Of a stretch of DNA of 64,000 nt, positions 37,284-47,075 are shown piece after piece. Location of the stretch: the NCBI RefSeq assembly GCF_003977615.1, contig NZ_RYZR01000007.1:682001-746000 (forward strand). Reading direction: 5' to 3'. Below the pieces are notes generated by a model that saw only the letters and a list, made by a program, of their open reading frames with translations, made no database searches and was not told the origin of the DNA. This DNA comes from Dyella dinghuensis (GTDB taxonomy: Bacteria; Pseudomonadota; Gammaproteobacteria; Xanthomonadales; Rhodanobacteraceae). Within the stretch, counting starts at the first letter, position 1. Each line of letters starts with the position of its first letter. The position numbers were made by a program, and so were the translations under genes.

Positions 37284-37842
37284 GACGGCGTGCCTCCGAG
37301 GGTTGTTGAGTCAGTTCGGTCTTTAGGCGTTCTCGCGCACGTGCAAGCCGTGACATGACCGTTCCGATTTTCTGTCCGGTGATGGAAGCAATCTCCTTGT
37401 ACGAGCACTCTTCCAGTTCGCGCAAAATAATGACTTCGCGCAACGGATGAGGAAGTTTTTCCAAAGCCTTTTGCAGCGAACCCACATCGGTTGCGAGCAT
37501 CATTCGTGCTTCGGGTGACGGCTGCTCGTCGGCGACGGTGTGCACGTCATCGTCGAACGATTCGTGCATGCCCACGGGAGACGTCTTTGCGCGCAACGAA
37601 TAGAACGTATTCCGAACAATGGCCAGCAACCAGACCCGCGCATCCGTGCCATGAAAACTGTCGAAGTAACGGAAGGCGCGAAGCATGGCTTCTTGCACGA
37701 CATCCTGTGCATCCATATCGTCGCGCGCCAGCCAGCGAGCGAGGTTGTACGCCGCATCCAGATACGGCAAGACGCCCACCTCGAAGTTGCGGCTTCGATC
37801 GGCGTTTGTGCGAAATGGCGTGCTCTGAAAGTCAGCTGGCAT
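37270..37842 (-). CDS. ECF RNA polymerase sigma factor
   Basis: Sigma factor of up to 190 residues. Region 2 is [38 protein letters not shown]...[14 protein letters not shown] and region 4 is [51 protein letters not shown]. The start is uncertain. The ATG at 37842 lies about one helical turn after the presumed -10 at 37850, so it would be nearly leaderless. A TTG inside VGVLPYL, with GAGGTG upstream, is a plausible internal start. It controls, by inference, its own operon and the divergent phosphoesterase-cupredoxin pair. Confidence 0.92.
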   Translation of the reverse strand: MPADFQSTPFRTNADRSRNFEVGVLPYLDAAYNLARWLARDDMDAQDVVQEAMLRAFRYFDSFHGTDARVWLLAIVRNTFYSLRAKTSPVGMHESFDDDVHTVADEQPSPEARMMLATDVGSLQKALEKLPHPLREVIILRELEECSYKEIASITGQKIGTVMSRLARARERLKTELTQQPSEARRHDVQ

Positions 37843-37849
37843 AAGAGGT

Positions 37850-37877
37850 ATTACCGCCGTTCAAGCGACTTTATTCC
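37850..37877 (-). promoter_or_regulatory. Candidate ECF promoter for the sigma/anti-sigma operon
   Basis: On the minus strand GGAATA (37877-37872), 16 bp, then GGTAAT (37855-37850). GGAATA resembles ECF -35 elements (GGAAC/GGAAT). The same two hexamers with the same gap occur on the plus strand at 37893-37920, which makes chance unlikely. The -10 lies only 7 bp before the annotated ATG. Confidence 0.6.
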
Positions 37878-37892
37878 CTTCGCACAAAACCC

Positions 37893-37920
37893 GGAATAGG
37901 CCGGCTACGTCGCCGGTAAT
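37893..37920 (+). promoter_or_regulatory. Candidate ECF promoter for the phosphoesterase-cupredoxin operon
   Basis: On the plus strand GGAATA (37893-37898), 16 bp, then GGTAAT (37915-37920). Transcription would start near 37927, 50 bases before the ATG at 37977. Its identity with the minus-strand motif suggests that the ECF factor at 37270-37842 reads both. Confidence 0.6.
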
Positions 37921-37976
37921 GCAGGTGAGGGGGTTGCACGGGCAACGCCCATTCCTTCAAAACGGGACACGAGATC

Positions 37977-38912
37977 ATGCAGGACAATCATGACAGCGAG
38001 GCCAGAGGCCGTCGCGACTTTCTCAAGTGCATGGCCTGGGCCGGCGCGGGCACCTTGTGGTTGATGAAAGGTGGCGTCTTGCACGCGCAGCCGCTGGGCG
38101 CTGGGGTTGAGGCTGGTGCGAGGGACGCAAGCTTCAGCTTTGCGCAAATCAGCGACTCGCATATCGGGTTCCACAAAGCGCCCAACATGGACGTGGGCGC
38201 GACCTTCAAGGAAGCGCTGGCACTGGTGAAAAAGCAGAAGCCGGCGTTCGTCATGCACACCGGTGATCTGACGCATCTATCGAAACCCGAACAGTTCGAC
38301 ACGCTGGCAGGCCTGGTGCAGGACGCGGGTGTCGGTCGCGTGTTCTATGTGCCGGGCGAACACGATGTGATTGGCGATAGCGGTGCGGAATTCTTTCGCC
38401 GCTTTGGCGAGCGGCAACAAGCGGGCGGCTGGTATAGCTTCGATCAAGGCGGCGTACATTTCGTTGCGCTGATCAACGTGCTAAATCTGAAAGCGGGCGG
38501 ATTGGGTTCACTCGGCACCGATCAGCTTGCATGGCTTAAGAACGATCTGGCGGGGTTATCATCCGAAACTCCCCTTGTGATTTTCGCGCACATGCCGTTG
38601 TGGTCGGTGTATCCGCAATGGGGTTGGGGTACGGACGATAGCGATGAAGCCATGTCGTATGTACGGCGCTTCGGTTCTGTCAGTGTGCTCAACGGCCACA
38701 TCCATCAGATTCAGCAAAAGGTGGAAGGCACGATCACCTTCTACACGGCGCGCTCTACGGCCTACCCGCAACCATCACCCGGAGTTGGGCCAGGACCTGG
38801 GCCGCTGCAAAGCGTTGCGCCGGATGCGTTGCATCGTTACATAGGCATTCGCGATGTGCGACATGTGCAGGGTAAAGACGCGCTCGCCGTGACCGATGAG
38901 GTGCTGTCATGA
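37977..38912 (+). CDS. Tat-exported metallophosphoesterase
   Basis: Calcineurin-type phosphoesterase of 311 residues. A twin-arginine motif is near the N-terminus (ARGRRDFLKCMAWAGAGTLWL), so export through Tat is likely. Metal-binding motifs appear in order: FAQISDSHIGF (DxH), MHTGDLTHL (GD), YVPGEHDVIG (GxxxD/H), FAHMPLWS and LNGHIHQIQQ (GHxH). The substrate is unknown; relatives hydrolyse phosphodiesters. It overlaps the cupredoxin gene by 4 bp (ATGA), so both products probably reach the periplasm as one functional unit under ECF control. Confidence 0.9.
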   Translation: MQDNHDSEARGRRDFLKCMAWAGAGTLWLMKGGVLHAQPLGAGVEAGARDASFSFAQISDSHIGFHKAPNMDVGATFKEALALVKKQKPAFVMHTGDLTHLSKPEQFDTLAGLVQDAGVGRVFYVPGEHDVIGDSGAEFFRRFGERQQAGGWYSFDQGGVHFVALINVLNLKAGGLGSLGTDQLAWLKNDLAGLSSETPLVIFAHMPLWSVYPQWGWGTDDSDEAMSYVRRFGSVSVLNGHIHQIQQKVEGTITFYTARSTAYPQPSPGVGPGPGPLQSVAPDALHRYIGIRDVRHVQGKDALAVTDEVLS

Positions 38913-39271
38913 CGGCACATCATCGACGACATGTGTGCTGGATGTGGATGGCGATGCTGATGGCTGTCATCGGCATCGCCCGGCCCGCGCGAGCAGAGGA
39001 TGCCGCCATGCTGAAAACGAAGATTTATCGCGTGGAGATCCACGGTTTTGCATTCTCGCCCAAAACATTGAGCGTGCCTGCCGGTGCCCGCGTGGTATGG
39101 GTCAACAGTGATGACGAGCCCCATGTCGTCACCAGTGCGGGCTCTCTCTTTACGTCGTCCAAAGCGCTGGACACCGGCGATTCGTTTAGCACGACGTTCC
39201 AAAAGCCGGGAACGTATGCGTATTACTGCTCGATCCACCCCATGATGGTCGGAACCATCATTGTGCAGTGA
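38909..39271 (+). CDS. Periplasmic cupredoxin (amicyanin/plastocyanin-like)
   Basis: Exported copper-binding protein of 120 residues with a signal peptide (WMAMLMAVIGIARPARA|E). Type-1 copper ligands are visible: His in DEPHVVTSAG, then Cys, His and Met in YYCSIHPMMVGTIIV at the C-terminus. Short loops favour the amicyanin/pseudoazurin group. It would carry electrons in the periplasm, possibly to or from the Tat phosphoesterase's metal centre or another oxidoreductase; no partner is evident. It is translationally coupled to the preceding gene. Its last 14 bases overlap the end of the convergent dioxygenase gene. Confidence 0.9.
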   Translation: MTAHHRRHVCWMWMAMLMAVIGIARPARAEDAAMLKTKIYRVEIHGFAFSPKTLSVPAGARVVWVNSDDEPHVVTSAGSLFTSSKALDTGDSFSTTFQKPGTYAYYCSIHPMMVGTIIVQ

Positions 39272-40067
39272 CAGCGGCTTTCGCGGTGTCGAATCGGTAG
39301 ATATCCATGGCAAGGAAGCCAAGGTCGACACCTGCATCGATGCGTTGCGCCTTGAACGCTTCGCCTGCTGCGCCCAGTGCGACATAAAGCGGAAGGAAGT
39401 GCTCATCGGTGGGATGCGCACGTTCCGCAAAGGGCGCCTGGCGACGGTAATCAAGCAATGCACTCACGTCGCCGTCTGTCATTTTCTGTTCGATCCAGTT
39501 GATGAACGGGCGCACGTAAGGTGCCTCGCGTTCGTCGCTGTAACCGGCACGAAAATCGTGGAGGTTATGCGTGATGCTGCCGGAACCGATGACAAGGACG
39601 CCTTGCTCGCGCAGAGGCGCGAGCGCTTCGCCAATCGCGTAGTGGTGCGCGGGACCTAGTTGAGGCTGGATGGACAGCGGCACGACCGGGACGTCGGCGT
39701 GCGGATAGAGCAGGCGCAACGGTACCCATGCGCCGTGGTCGAGACCATGCGCGGCATCGAGCGTCGGTGCGAGTCCGGCACGATCAAGTAAATCCATCAC
39801 CTGCGCAGCAACAGCCGGTGCTCCGGGTGCCGGATAGCGAATGTCGAACAACTCACGCGGAAAACCGTAAAAGTCGTGAATGGTTTCCGGATGTGCGGCG
39901 CCGCCCACTGTGGGCGAATGCGCGAGCCAATGCGCCGTGGCAATGACGATAGCCTTGGGCTTGGGCAATGCCGAAGCGAGCGCAGTCAAACGCTCGCCGA
40001 CCTTTCCCGGATGCAGGGCAGTCATCGGCGAACCGTGCGAGATGTACAGGCTGGGCAGTGCGTTCAT
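39258..40067 (-). CDS. DODA-type extradiol aromatic-ring dioxygenase (YgiD-like)
   Basis: Protein of 269 residues of the LigB superfamily. Metal-site and family segments include SLYISHGSPMTALHPG, KAIVIATAHW, GLDHGAWVPLRLLYPHADVPVVPLSIQ, VLIGSGSITHNLHDFRAG and HPTDEHFLPLYVALGAAG. E. coli YgiD opens the ring of DOPA; members also act on other catechols. The ATG at 40067 is preferred (MNALPSLYISHGSP) since relatives begin there; an in-frame ATG 30 bp upstream is possible. It is monocistronic, convergent with the cupredoxin gene. Confidence 0.9.
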   Translation of the reverse strand: MNALPSLYISHGSPMTALHPGKVGERLTALASALPKPKAIVIATAHWLAHSPTVGGAAHPETIHDFYGFPRELFDIRYPAPGAPAVAAQVMDLLDRAGLAPTLDAAHGLDHGAWVPLRLLYPHADVPVVPLSIQPQLGPAHHYAIGEALAPLREQGVLVIGSGSITHNLHDFRAGYSDEREAPYVRPFINWIEQKMTDGDVSALLDYRRQAPFAERAHPTDEHFLPLYVALGAAGEAFKAQRIDAGVDLGFLAMDIYRFDTAKAAVTAQ

Positions 40068-40174
40068 GGCGCTCAAGGGCTCGTTCAGATAACCCATAAG
40101 TATGGGCTGACCGAGCCATTTTCAGCGACAGACGCCAGGAAACGCACTGTTGCGTTGTTTGAACGATCGACGCC

Positions 40175-42067
40175 CTACTTGCGGCGTGGTGGCTTGCCGC
40201 CGCCGGGCTTACCGCCGCCATGTCCATGCGGGCGCGGCTTTCCGCCACCGTAACCACCACGCGCGTGTGGTGGCTTGTGGTCGCCATGCTTGCGCGGCGG
40301 ATGCTCGCCGGCATCGGCTTCTTTGCCATCCCACTCGCTGATGCGCAGGGTCTGTTGATTCACCCACACCTTTTTCAGGTGCTCGAAGACCTCACCTGGC
40401 ATGCCGTCGGGCAGATCGATCAGGCTGTAATCGCCGCGAATGCTCAGGCGGCCGATGAATTGGCTCTCCAAACCCGCTTCATTGGCGATGGCGCCGATGA
40501 TGTTGCCGGGCTTCACCCCGTGTTCGTGGCCCACTTCGATGCGATACGTGCGTTTGCCCGCTTCGGTGGCATGCGGACGAACCTGACGCGGTGAAAAATC
40601 GCGCGACTCATCGCCGCGATGGCGCGGTTCGCGTGCTGGACGGCGTCCATCGCCATCTTTTACATGCTTCGGTTGCGTATCGCGCTCACGCGTATGTTCG
40701 CGTTCCCGCTCGCGTTCGCGCTTGGCAGGCGGCTCAAGCAACAACGGACGGTCGCCTTGCGCAATACGCGCCAGTGCGGCGGCAATCTCGACAGCGGGAA
40801 TGTCGTGCTCCTGCTCGAACTGTTCGATCAACTGCTGGAACTGTTCGAGGCCACCCACTGCGAGCGTGTCCTTGATGTTCTGCTTGAAGCGTTCGATGCG
40901 GCGATCGTTGACGGCCTCGACCGTCGGCAGCTTCATTTCCTCGATCGGCTGGCGCGTGGCGCGTTCGATAGCGCGCAACATACCTTTCTCGCGCGGCGTA
41001 ACGAAAAGAATAGCGTCGCCATTGCGGCCCGCACGGCCCGTACGTCCGATACGGTGCACGTAGCTTTCAGTGTCGTACGGAATATCGTAGTTCAGCACAT
41101 GGCTGATGCGTTCCACATCTAATCCGCGTGCCGCAACGTCTGTAGCGACGAGAATGTCGAGCTTGCCATCTTTCAATTGCTGGATAACACGTTCGCGCTG
41201 TGCCTGCGCGATGTCGCCATTGATGGCGGCAGCAGCGAGTCCGCGCGCTTGCAGTTTTTCAGCGAGTTCTTCCGTTGCCTGCTTCGTACGCGCGAAGATG
41301 ATCATCGCGTCGAACGGTTCGGCTTCAAGAATGCGTGTCATCGCATCGAGCTTGTGCATGCCGCTGACCCACCAGTAGCGCTGGCGGATGTTGGCAGCAG
41401 TGGTGGTCGCCGCCTTGATGGTGACTTCCACGGGATCTTTCAGATGTCGCTGCGCAATCTTGCGGATCGGTGGTGGCATCGTGGCAGAGAACAGCGCAAC
41501 CTGACGTTCCGGCGGCGTGGCTTGCAGCACTTTTTCCACGTCATCGATAAAGCCCATGCGCAACATTTCATCGGCCTCGTCCAGCACCATGAAACGTAGC
41601 TCGGACAGATCGAGTGTCTTGCGATCAAGATGATCGATCACGCGTCCCGGTGTGCCGACGACGACGTGCACGCCTCGACGCAGCGCATGCAGCTGCGGAC
41701 CGTAACTCTGGCCGCCGTAGATCGGCAGAACTTGAAAACCTGGAATGTGCGTCGCGTACCGCTGAAATGCTTCGGCCACCTGGATGGCCAATTCGCGCGT
41801 CGGCGTCAGCACGAGTGCCTGCGGTTTGCCGACGCGCATTTCGATGCGGGAAAGAATGGGCAGCGCGAAGGCAGCGGTCTTGCCGGTACCGGTTTGCGCC
41901 TGGCCCAACACGTCGCGACCTTGGAGCAGCGATGGAATCGTCGCGGCCTGGATCGGCGAGGGGGCTTCGTAACCTACGTCCGCCAGTACACGCAGCACCT
42001 CCGGCTTGAGTTCAAGCGCAGAGAAGCCAGCGGATGCTGGGACGGAGTCGGAAGAGGGGGAGGACAT
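40175..42067 (-). CDS. deaD: DEAD-box RNA helicase with DbpA-type RNA-binding tail (DeaD/CsdA-like)
   Basis: ATP-dependent RNA helicase of 630 residues. The helicase core shows the Q motif (YEAPSPIQAATIPSLL), [52 protein letters not shown] and [11 protein letters not shown]. The C-terminus has a charged Arg/Glu/His-rich linker, a DbpA-like RNA-binding fold (TYRIEVGHEHGVKPGNIIGAIANEAGLESQFIG) and a basic Gly/His/Lys-rich tail ending PPRRK. Such proteins unwind structured RNA in ribosome assembly and cold adaptation. The ATG at 42067 has GAGG seven bases upstream. Confidence 0.94.
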   Translation of the reverse strand: MSSPSSDSVPASAGFSALELKPEVLRVLADVGYEAPSPIQAATIPSLLQGRDVLGQAQTGTGKTAAFALPILSRIEMRVGKPQALVLTPTRELAIQVAEAFQRYATHIPGFQVLPIYGGQSYGPQLHALRRGVHVVVGTPGRVIDHLDRKTLDLSELRFMVLDEADEMLRMGFIDDVEKVLQATPPERQVALFSATMPPPIRKIAQRHLKDPVEVTIKAATTTAANIRQRYWWVSGMHKLDAMTRILEAEPFDAMIIFARTKQATEELAEKLQARGLAAAAINGDIAQAQRERVIQQLKDGKLDILVATDVAARGLDVERISHVLNYDIPYDTESYVHRIGRTGRAGRNGDAILFVTPREKGMLRAIERATRQPIEEMKLPTVEAVNDRRIERFKQNIKDTLAVGGLEQFQQLIEQFEQEHDIPAVEIAAALARIAQGDRPLLLEPPAKREREREREHTRERDTQPKHVKDGDGRRPAREPRHRGDESRDFSPRQVRPHATEAGKRTYRIEVGHEHGVKPGNIIGAIANEAGLESQFIGRLSIRGDYSLIDLPDGMPGEVFEHLKKVWVNQQTLRISEWDGKEADAGEHPPRKHGDHKPPHARGGYGGGKPRPHGHGGGKPGGGKPPRRK

Positions 42068-42188
42068 GGGGAAACCTCGACGTGGCATGCACGAGGGCAT
42101 GCGGGAGAATGGTGTCTATTGTAACAGCCCACAGCGGCTGTACCTTTCGACAGGATGTTATTAATTGGCTGGATTATCTGGAGCTAGC

Positions 42189-42938
42189 ATGCAAAACCGC
42201 TTGAAAGACCGTGTGGCGTTGGTGACGGGCGCATCCTCGGGCATTGGGGAAGCCACGGCGCTGGCGCTTGCCGATCAGGGCGCCAAGGTGGCGATTGCCG
42301 CGCGCCGCAAAGACCGGCTCGACGATCTGGCTAAAAAGCTCGCCGAAAAGGGTGCAGAGCCCCTGGTGCTGGTGGCGGACCTGTCGCATGAAGCGGAGGC
42401 GCAACGCATCGTGAAGGAAACGGAAGCGCGTTATGGCCGTCTGGACATCCTCATCAACAACGCTGGCGTGATGTATCTGGAACCGATTGCCGAAGCGGAT
42501 CTGGGTCGTTGGCGCAGGATGCTCGAATTGAATGTGCTGAGCTTGATTGCTTCGACGCAGGCCGCGCTGGCGGGCATGCGCGAACGGCGCGACGGACACA
42601 TCGTGAACATCTCGTCGGTGGCAGGGCGCGTCGCCAATCCCAACTCGGCGGCTTATGCGGCGACGAAATTCGGTGTAGTGGGTTTTTCCGAAGCGTTGCG
42701 CCGTGAGGTGTTCAAGGACAACATCCGCGTGAGTGTGATCGAGCCGGGCATGGTGGATACCGAATTGCGCGATCACGTCAGTCACGAAACGACGAAGAAA
42801 GCCGTGGATGCGCTCGCTGGCGGAATGCGCCAATTGCAGTCTCAGGATATTGCCGACACGATCCTTTTCTGTGTGACGCGGCCCGACTACGTATGCATCA
42901 ACGAAGTGTTGCTTCGGCCGACGGATCAGGAGCGGTGA
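42189..42938 (+). CDS. SDR family NADP-dependent oxidoreductase
   Basis: Short-chain dehydrogenase of 249 residues. TGASSGIGEATA binds the cofactor, and basic residues after the second strand (AARRKDRLDDL) point to NADP. NNAGVMYLEP, the catalytic Ser in INISSVAGRVAN-like NISSVAGRVANP, and YxxxK in AYAATKFGVV are present. The whole resembles the YdfG-like/serine-3-dehydrogenase group, including LRREVFKDNIRVSVIEPGMVDTEL. The start is ATG at 42189 with GGAG upstream. The substrate is unknown. Confidence 0.91.
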   Translation: MQNRLKDRVALVTGASSGIGEATALALADQGAKVAIAARRKDRLDDLAKKLAEKGAEPLVLVADLSHEAEAQRIVKETEARYGRLDILINNAGVMYLEPIAEADLGRWRRMLELNVLSLIASTQAALAGMRERRDGHIVNISSVAGRVANPNSAAYAATKFGVVGFSEALRREVFKDNIRVSVIEPGMVDTELRDHVSHETTKKAVDALAGGMRQLQSQDIADTILFCVTRPDYVCINEVLLRPTDQER

Positions 42939-42996
42939 GCTTTGCGACATATAAGCCTGTAATGGCCCCTGCTTTTGTCTGGATATAGGGGTAAAT

Positions 42997-43551
42997 GTGA
43001 GCGTTTTCCCCATTTTGCGTACACCACGCACCGTCATTCGGTTGCCTGAAGAGAACGACGCGCCGAAGCTTCTTCGATACCGCGTGGAAAACCAGCTTCA
43101 TCTTGGTCCCTGGGAGCCGTTACGCGAGCCGGTTTACTACACGCTGGATCACTGCATTACATCGATTGCGGAAGGTCGCGAGAATGTGCGGCTTGATCGC
43201 GGTTATCCGTTGCTCGTGTTCGACCGTGACGAGCACATGCTGTTGGCGACTTTCACCTTCGCCAACATCGTGCGCGGTGCTTTTCAAGCCTGTCATCTTG
43301 GCTATGGTGTCGCTGCGCACATGCAAGGACAGGGTTTGATGCAGGAGGTCCTTCGCGCCGGTATCGATTGGGCATTCGACGAATTGGATCTGCATCGCGT
43401 GATGGCGAACTATCTGCCGCGCAATGAACGCAGCGCAAAGTTACTCGCGCTGCTTGGTTTTGTGCGGGAAGGTTACGCGAAGCAATATCTGAACATTGCG
43501 GGAGTGTGGGAGGACCACATACTTACCGCACGTGTTCGGCCGGATGGTTGA
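42997..43551 (+). CDS. RimJ/RimL-type GNAT acetyltransferase
   Basis: Acetyltransferase of 184 residues beginning at GTG (42997) with AGGGG upstream. The pattern follows RimJ: LRTPRTVIRLPEENDAPKLLRYRVENQLHLGPWEP, LGYGVAAHMQGQGLMQEVLRAGIDWAFDELDLHRVMANYLPRNERSAKLLALLGFVREGYAKQYLNIAGVWEDHIL. These enzymes acetylate N-terminal residues of ribosomal protein S5 or other targets. It is separated from the SDR gene by 58 bp and followed by a REPIN-like element. Confidence 0.88.
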   Translation: MSVFPILRTPRTVIRLPEENDAPKLLRYRVENQLHLGPWEPLREPVYYTLDHCITSIAEGRENVRLDRGYPLLVFDRDEHMLLATFTFANIVRGAFQACHLGYGVAAHMQGQGLMQEVLRAGIDWAFDELDLHRVMANYLPRNERSAKLLALLGFVREGYAKQYLNIAGVWEDHILTARVRPDG

Positions 43552-43593
43552 ACACTGACGAGGCGCCCAGTTTTACTTCGCCGTCCCCGATTT

Positions 43594-43726
43594 ACCTCAC
43601 CGTCATTCCGGCGCAGGCCGGAATCCAGTGGCGACGCAGAGCAAAAGCACCAGACCAAAAACGTTCTGAGTGCTTTGCACGGCTTATTTTTACTGGATTC
43701 CGGCCTGCGCCGGAATGACAGTGAGG
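43594..43726. repeat. REPIN-like inverted-repeat element, copy 2
   Basis: Arms at 43594-43629 and 43692-43726 are inverted copies with about two mismatches. The core GTCATTCCGGCGCAGGCCGG differs from copy 1 by one base (and its pairing partner in the arm). The 62-bp centre, read on the minus strand, contains GTGCAAAGCACTCAGAAC, matching the centre of copy 1 and showing that this copy is inverted. It also lies between convergent genes (RimJ-like and rhlE). Confidence 0.9.
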
Positions 43727-43748
43727 GGGTTGAGCGCTTGAGGAGGGC

Positions 43749-45071
<1,323 letters not shown>

Positions 45072-45256
45072 GATGTACTCCAGTGTGCAACCCGGAGCTC
45101 ATGTACAGAACCGCGTCGCCGTTTCAAAAATTCTAAGGAACCATTCGCAGCAAAATGGCGATATGGAGTTCCGCAGTATACACGATTCGGGCCCGCACGG
45201 TCGGCGCTGGCTGAACAACGTGCTAGCCTCCTGCGGTCGCAAACCGGGAGCCCTCC

Positions 45257-46477
45257 ATGTCAGCCCTGTCCGCCCTGCGCGAATTGAACCATGAGCAGCG
45301 CCACACCGTGCTGGCGAGCTTTCTAGGCTGGACGCTCGATGCGTTCGACTATTTCCTCTTCACATTCGTGATTGTGGCGATATCGAAGGAATTTCACGCC
45401 GACCGTACCGATGTGACGTTGGGTGTCTTGCTCACGCTCGCGGCGCGTCCCATTGGTGCGCTGATTTTCGGCCGTCTCGCCGATCGCTACGGTCGCCGTC
45501 CCGTGTTGATGATCGACGTGATCCTGTTCTCGGTGTTCGAACTCGCCACTGCGTTCGCACCGTCGCTGACGATGCTGTTGATCATGCGTTTCATGTTCGG
45601 TGTTGCGATGGGTGGTGAATGGGGCATTGGTGCATCGCTGGCGATGGAAACCATTCCGCCAAAATCGCGCGGTCTTGTCTCAGGGTTACTGCAAAGCGGC
45701 TATCCGTGCGGTTTTTTCCTAGGCGCGCTGGTGAATTGGTTGCTGGTCGATCACATCGGCTGGCGTGGTTTGTTTGTCGTCGGCGCGATACCCGCATTGT
45801 TGGTGCTCTACATTCGGCGCAAAGTGCCGGAATCTCCTGCGTGGGAAGCGACACAAACGCAGCACGGTCGCCGCAGCTTGCTTGATGCTATGCGCGGGCA
45901 TTGGAAGCTGGCGATTTATCTGATGTGCCTGATGGCTGCGTTCAACATGTTTAGTCATGGTTCGCAGGACATGTATCACACGTTCGAAGAAGTGAATCTG
46001 CATTTGCCGACCGGATCGGGTGCGGCTTTTATGCTTGTTGCGTTGCTTAATCTTGGTGCACTCGTCGGCGGAATTTTTTTCGGAGCGTGGTCGGAACGTA
46101 TCGGTCGTCGCCGGGCGATGATCATCGCTGCATTGCTCGCCATTCCAGTAGTGCCGCTATGGACCTATGGCGGATCTTTCCTCTTACTTGGTTTGGGTGC
46201 ATTCCTGATTCAAGTGATGGTGCAGGGCGCATGGGGCGTTGTGCCTTCGCATCTCAATGAGCTTTCTCCGGATGCCGTGCGTGGCACATTGCCAGGCTTC
46301 GCCTATCAGATGGGCAATTTGCTCGCTGCGGGCACTGCTACGGCGCAGTCATGGCTGGCTGCCCAAGGGTGGGGTCTGCCTTTGGTGATGTCCGTTTGGA
46401 TTGCATGCGTGGCCTTGCTGCTGGCGTTGCTGGTCTGGCTTGGGCCGGAGGCACGCGGCGTGCGATTTGGGGAGTAA
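45257..46477 (+). CDS. MFS transporter, carboxylate/sialate:H+ symporter type
   Basis: Inner-membrane transporter of 406 residues with 12 predicted helices. GWTLDAFDYFLFTFVIVAI in helix 1, the loop motif GRLADRYGRRPVLM and its second-half copy GAWSERIGRRRAM, and GGEWGIGASLAMETIPPKSRGLVSGLLQSGYPCGFFLG in helices 4-5 are typical of the metabolite:H+ symporter and SHS (lactate/sialic acid) groups. It probably takes up a monocarboxylate or similar acid. GGGAGCC precedes the ATG. The next gene (GNAT) starts 33 bp later on the same strand. Confidence 0.88.
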   Translation: MSALSALRELNHEQRHTVLASFLGWTLDAFDYFLFTFVIVAISKEFHADRTDVTLGVLLTLAARPIGALIFGRLADRYGRRPVLMIDVILFSVFELATAFAPSLTMLLIMRFMFGVAMGGEWGIGASLAMETIPPKSRGLVSGLLQSGYPCGFFLGALVNWLLVDHIGWRGLFVVGAIPALLVLYIRRKVPESPAWEATQTQHGRRSLLDAMRGHWKLAIYLMCLMAAFNMFSHGSQDMYHTFEEVNLHLPTGSGAAFMLVALLNLGALVGGIFFGAWSERIGRRRAMIIAALLAIPVVPLWTYGGSFLLLGLGAFLIQVMVQGAWGVVPSHLNELSPDAVRGTLPGFAYQMGNLLAAGTATAQSWLAAQGWGLPLVMSVWIACVALLLALLVWLGPEARGVRFGE

Positions 46478-46510
46478 GTGGAGTTGAGCAGGGTCAAGGA
46501 GGCATGTGGC

Positions 46511-47005
46511 ATGTACGACATCACGCTTGCGACCGTCGCCGATGTCGACGATATCAGCGAGCTCTTGCAGGCCAACGCCCCCTCGCAGGGTGGTTCGTTG
46601 ACGGGAGAGTTTCCGCCTGAAACCGTGGCGCGCATGGTGTCGGGCGGTATGCCGGTCATCGTGGCACGGCGAGAGCAGCGGCTGGTCGGAGTGTTGTTCT
46701 CGGCTGCCAAGGACAATGCGGCAGCTCCTCTCTCGGTGAAAGCCATGTGGGTGGCGTGGCCGGGTGCGCTCTCTGCCTATGTTTATGGACCGGTTTGTAT
46801 TGCCGACTCCGAGCGTGGCCATGGTTTGTTGCCGCGGTTGTACGAGGCATTGAGCGCGCGGTGCCACGGTCGCGAAGCAGTGCTTTTTATCCGGCGCGAC
46901 AACCTTCCATCACTTCGCGCCCACGAGCGCCTGGGTATGCGCGAAGTGGCGGGATTCACCTTGGAAGGCTTCGAATACGCCGTTTATAGCGACGGCGGTC
47001 ATTAG
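46511..47005 (+). CDS. GNAT family N-acetyltransferase
   Basis: Acetyltransferase of 164 residues. The ATG at 46511 has AAGGAGG eight bases upstream and starts MYDITLATVADVDDISELLQ; a GTG 33 bp earlier lacks such a site. The acetyl-CoA region is GPVCIADSERGHGLLPRLYEALSARCHGREAVLFIRRDN, and the end NLPSLRAHERLGMREVAGFTLEGFEYAVYS is typical of the fold. The target is unknown. It follows the MFS gene closely, so the two may be co-transcribed. Confidence 0.85.
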   Translation: MYDITLATVADVDDISELLQANAPSQGGSLTGEFPPETVARMVSGGMPVIVARREQRLVGVLFSAAKDNAAAPLSVKAMWVAWPGALSAYVYGPVCIADSERGHGLLPRLYEALSARCHGREAVLFIRRDNLPSLRAHERLGMREVAGFTLEGFEYAVYSDGGH

Positions 47006-47075
47006 CAGGCTGTTTTACCGGTAAAAGGGCTGTCACAGGTAGAATAGGGCCTTTACTCAACCCGAGAGACAGGTA

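Noticed and set aside
46478-46510. GTG start for the GNAT gene directly after the MFS stop
   Set aside because: The ATG at 46511 has a strong AAGGAGG site at ideal spacing and gives the expected GNAT N-terminus.
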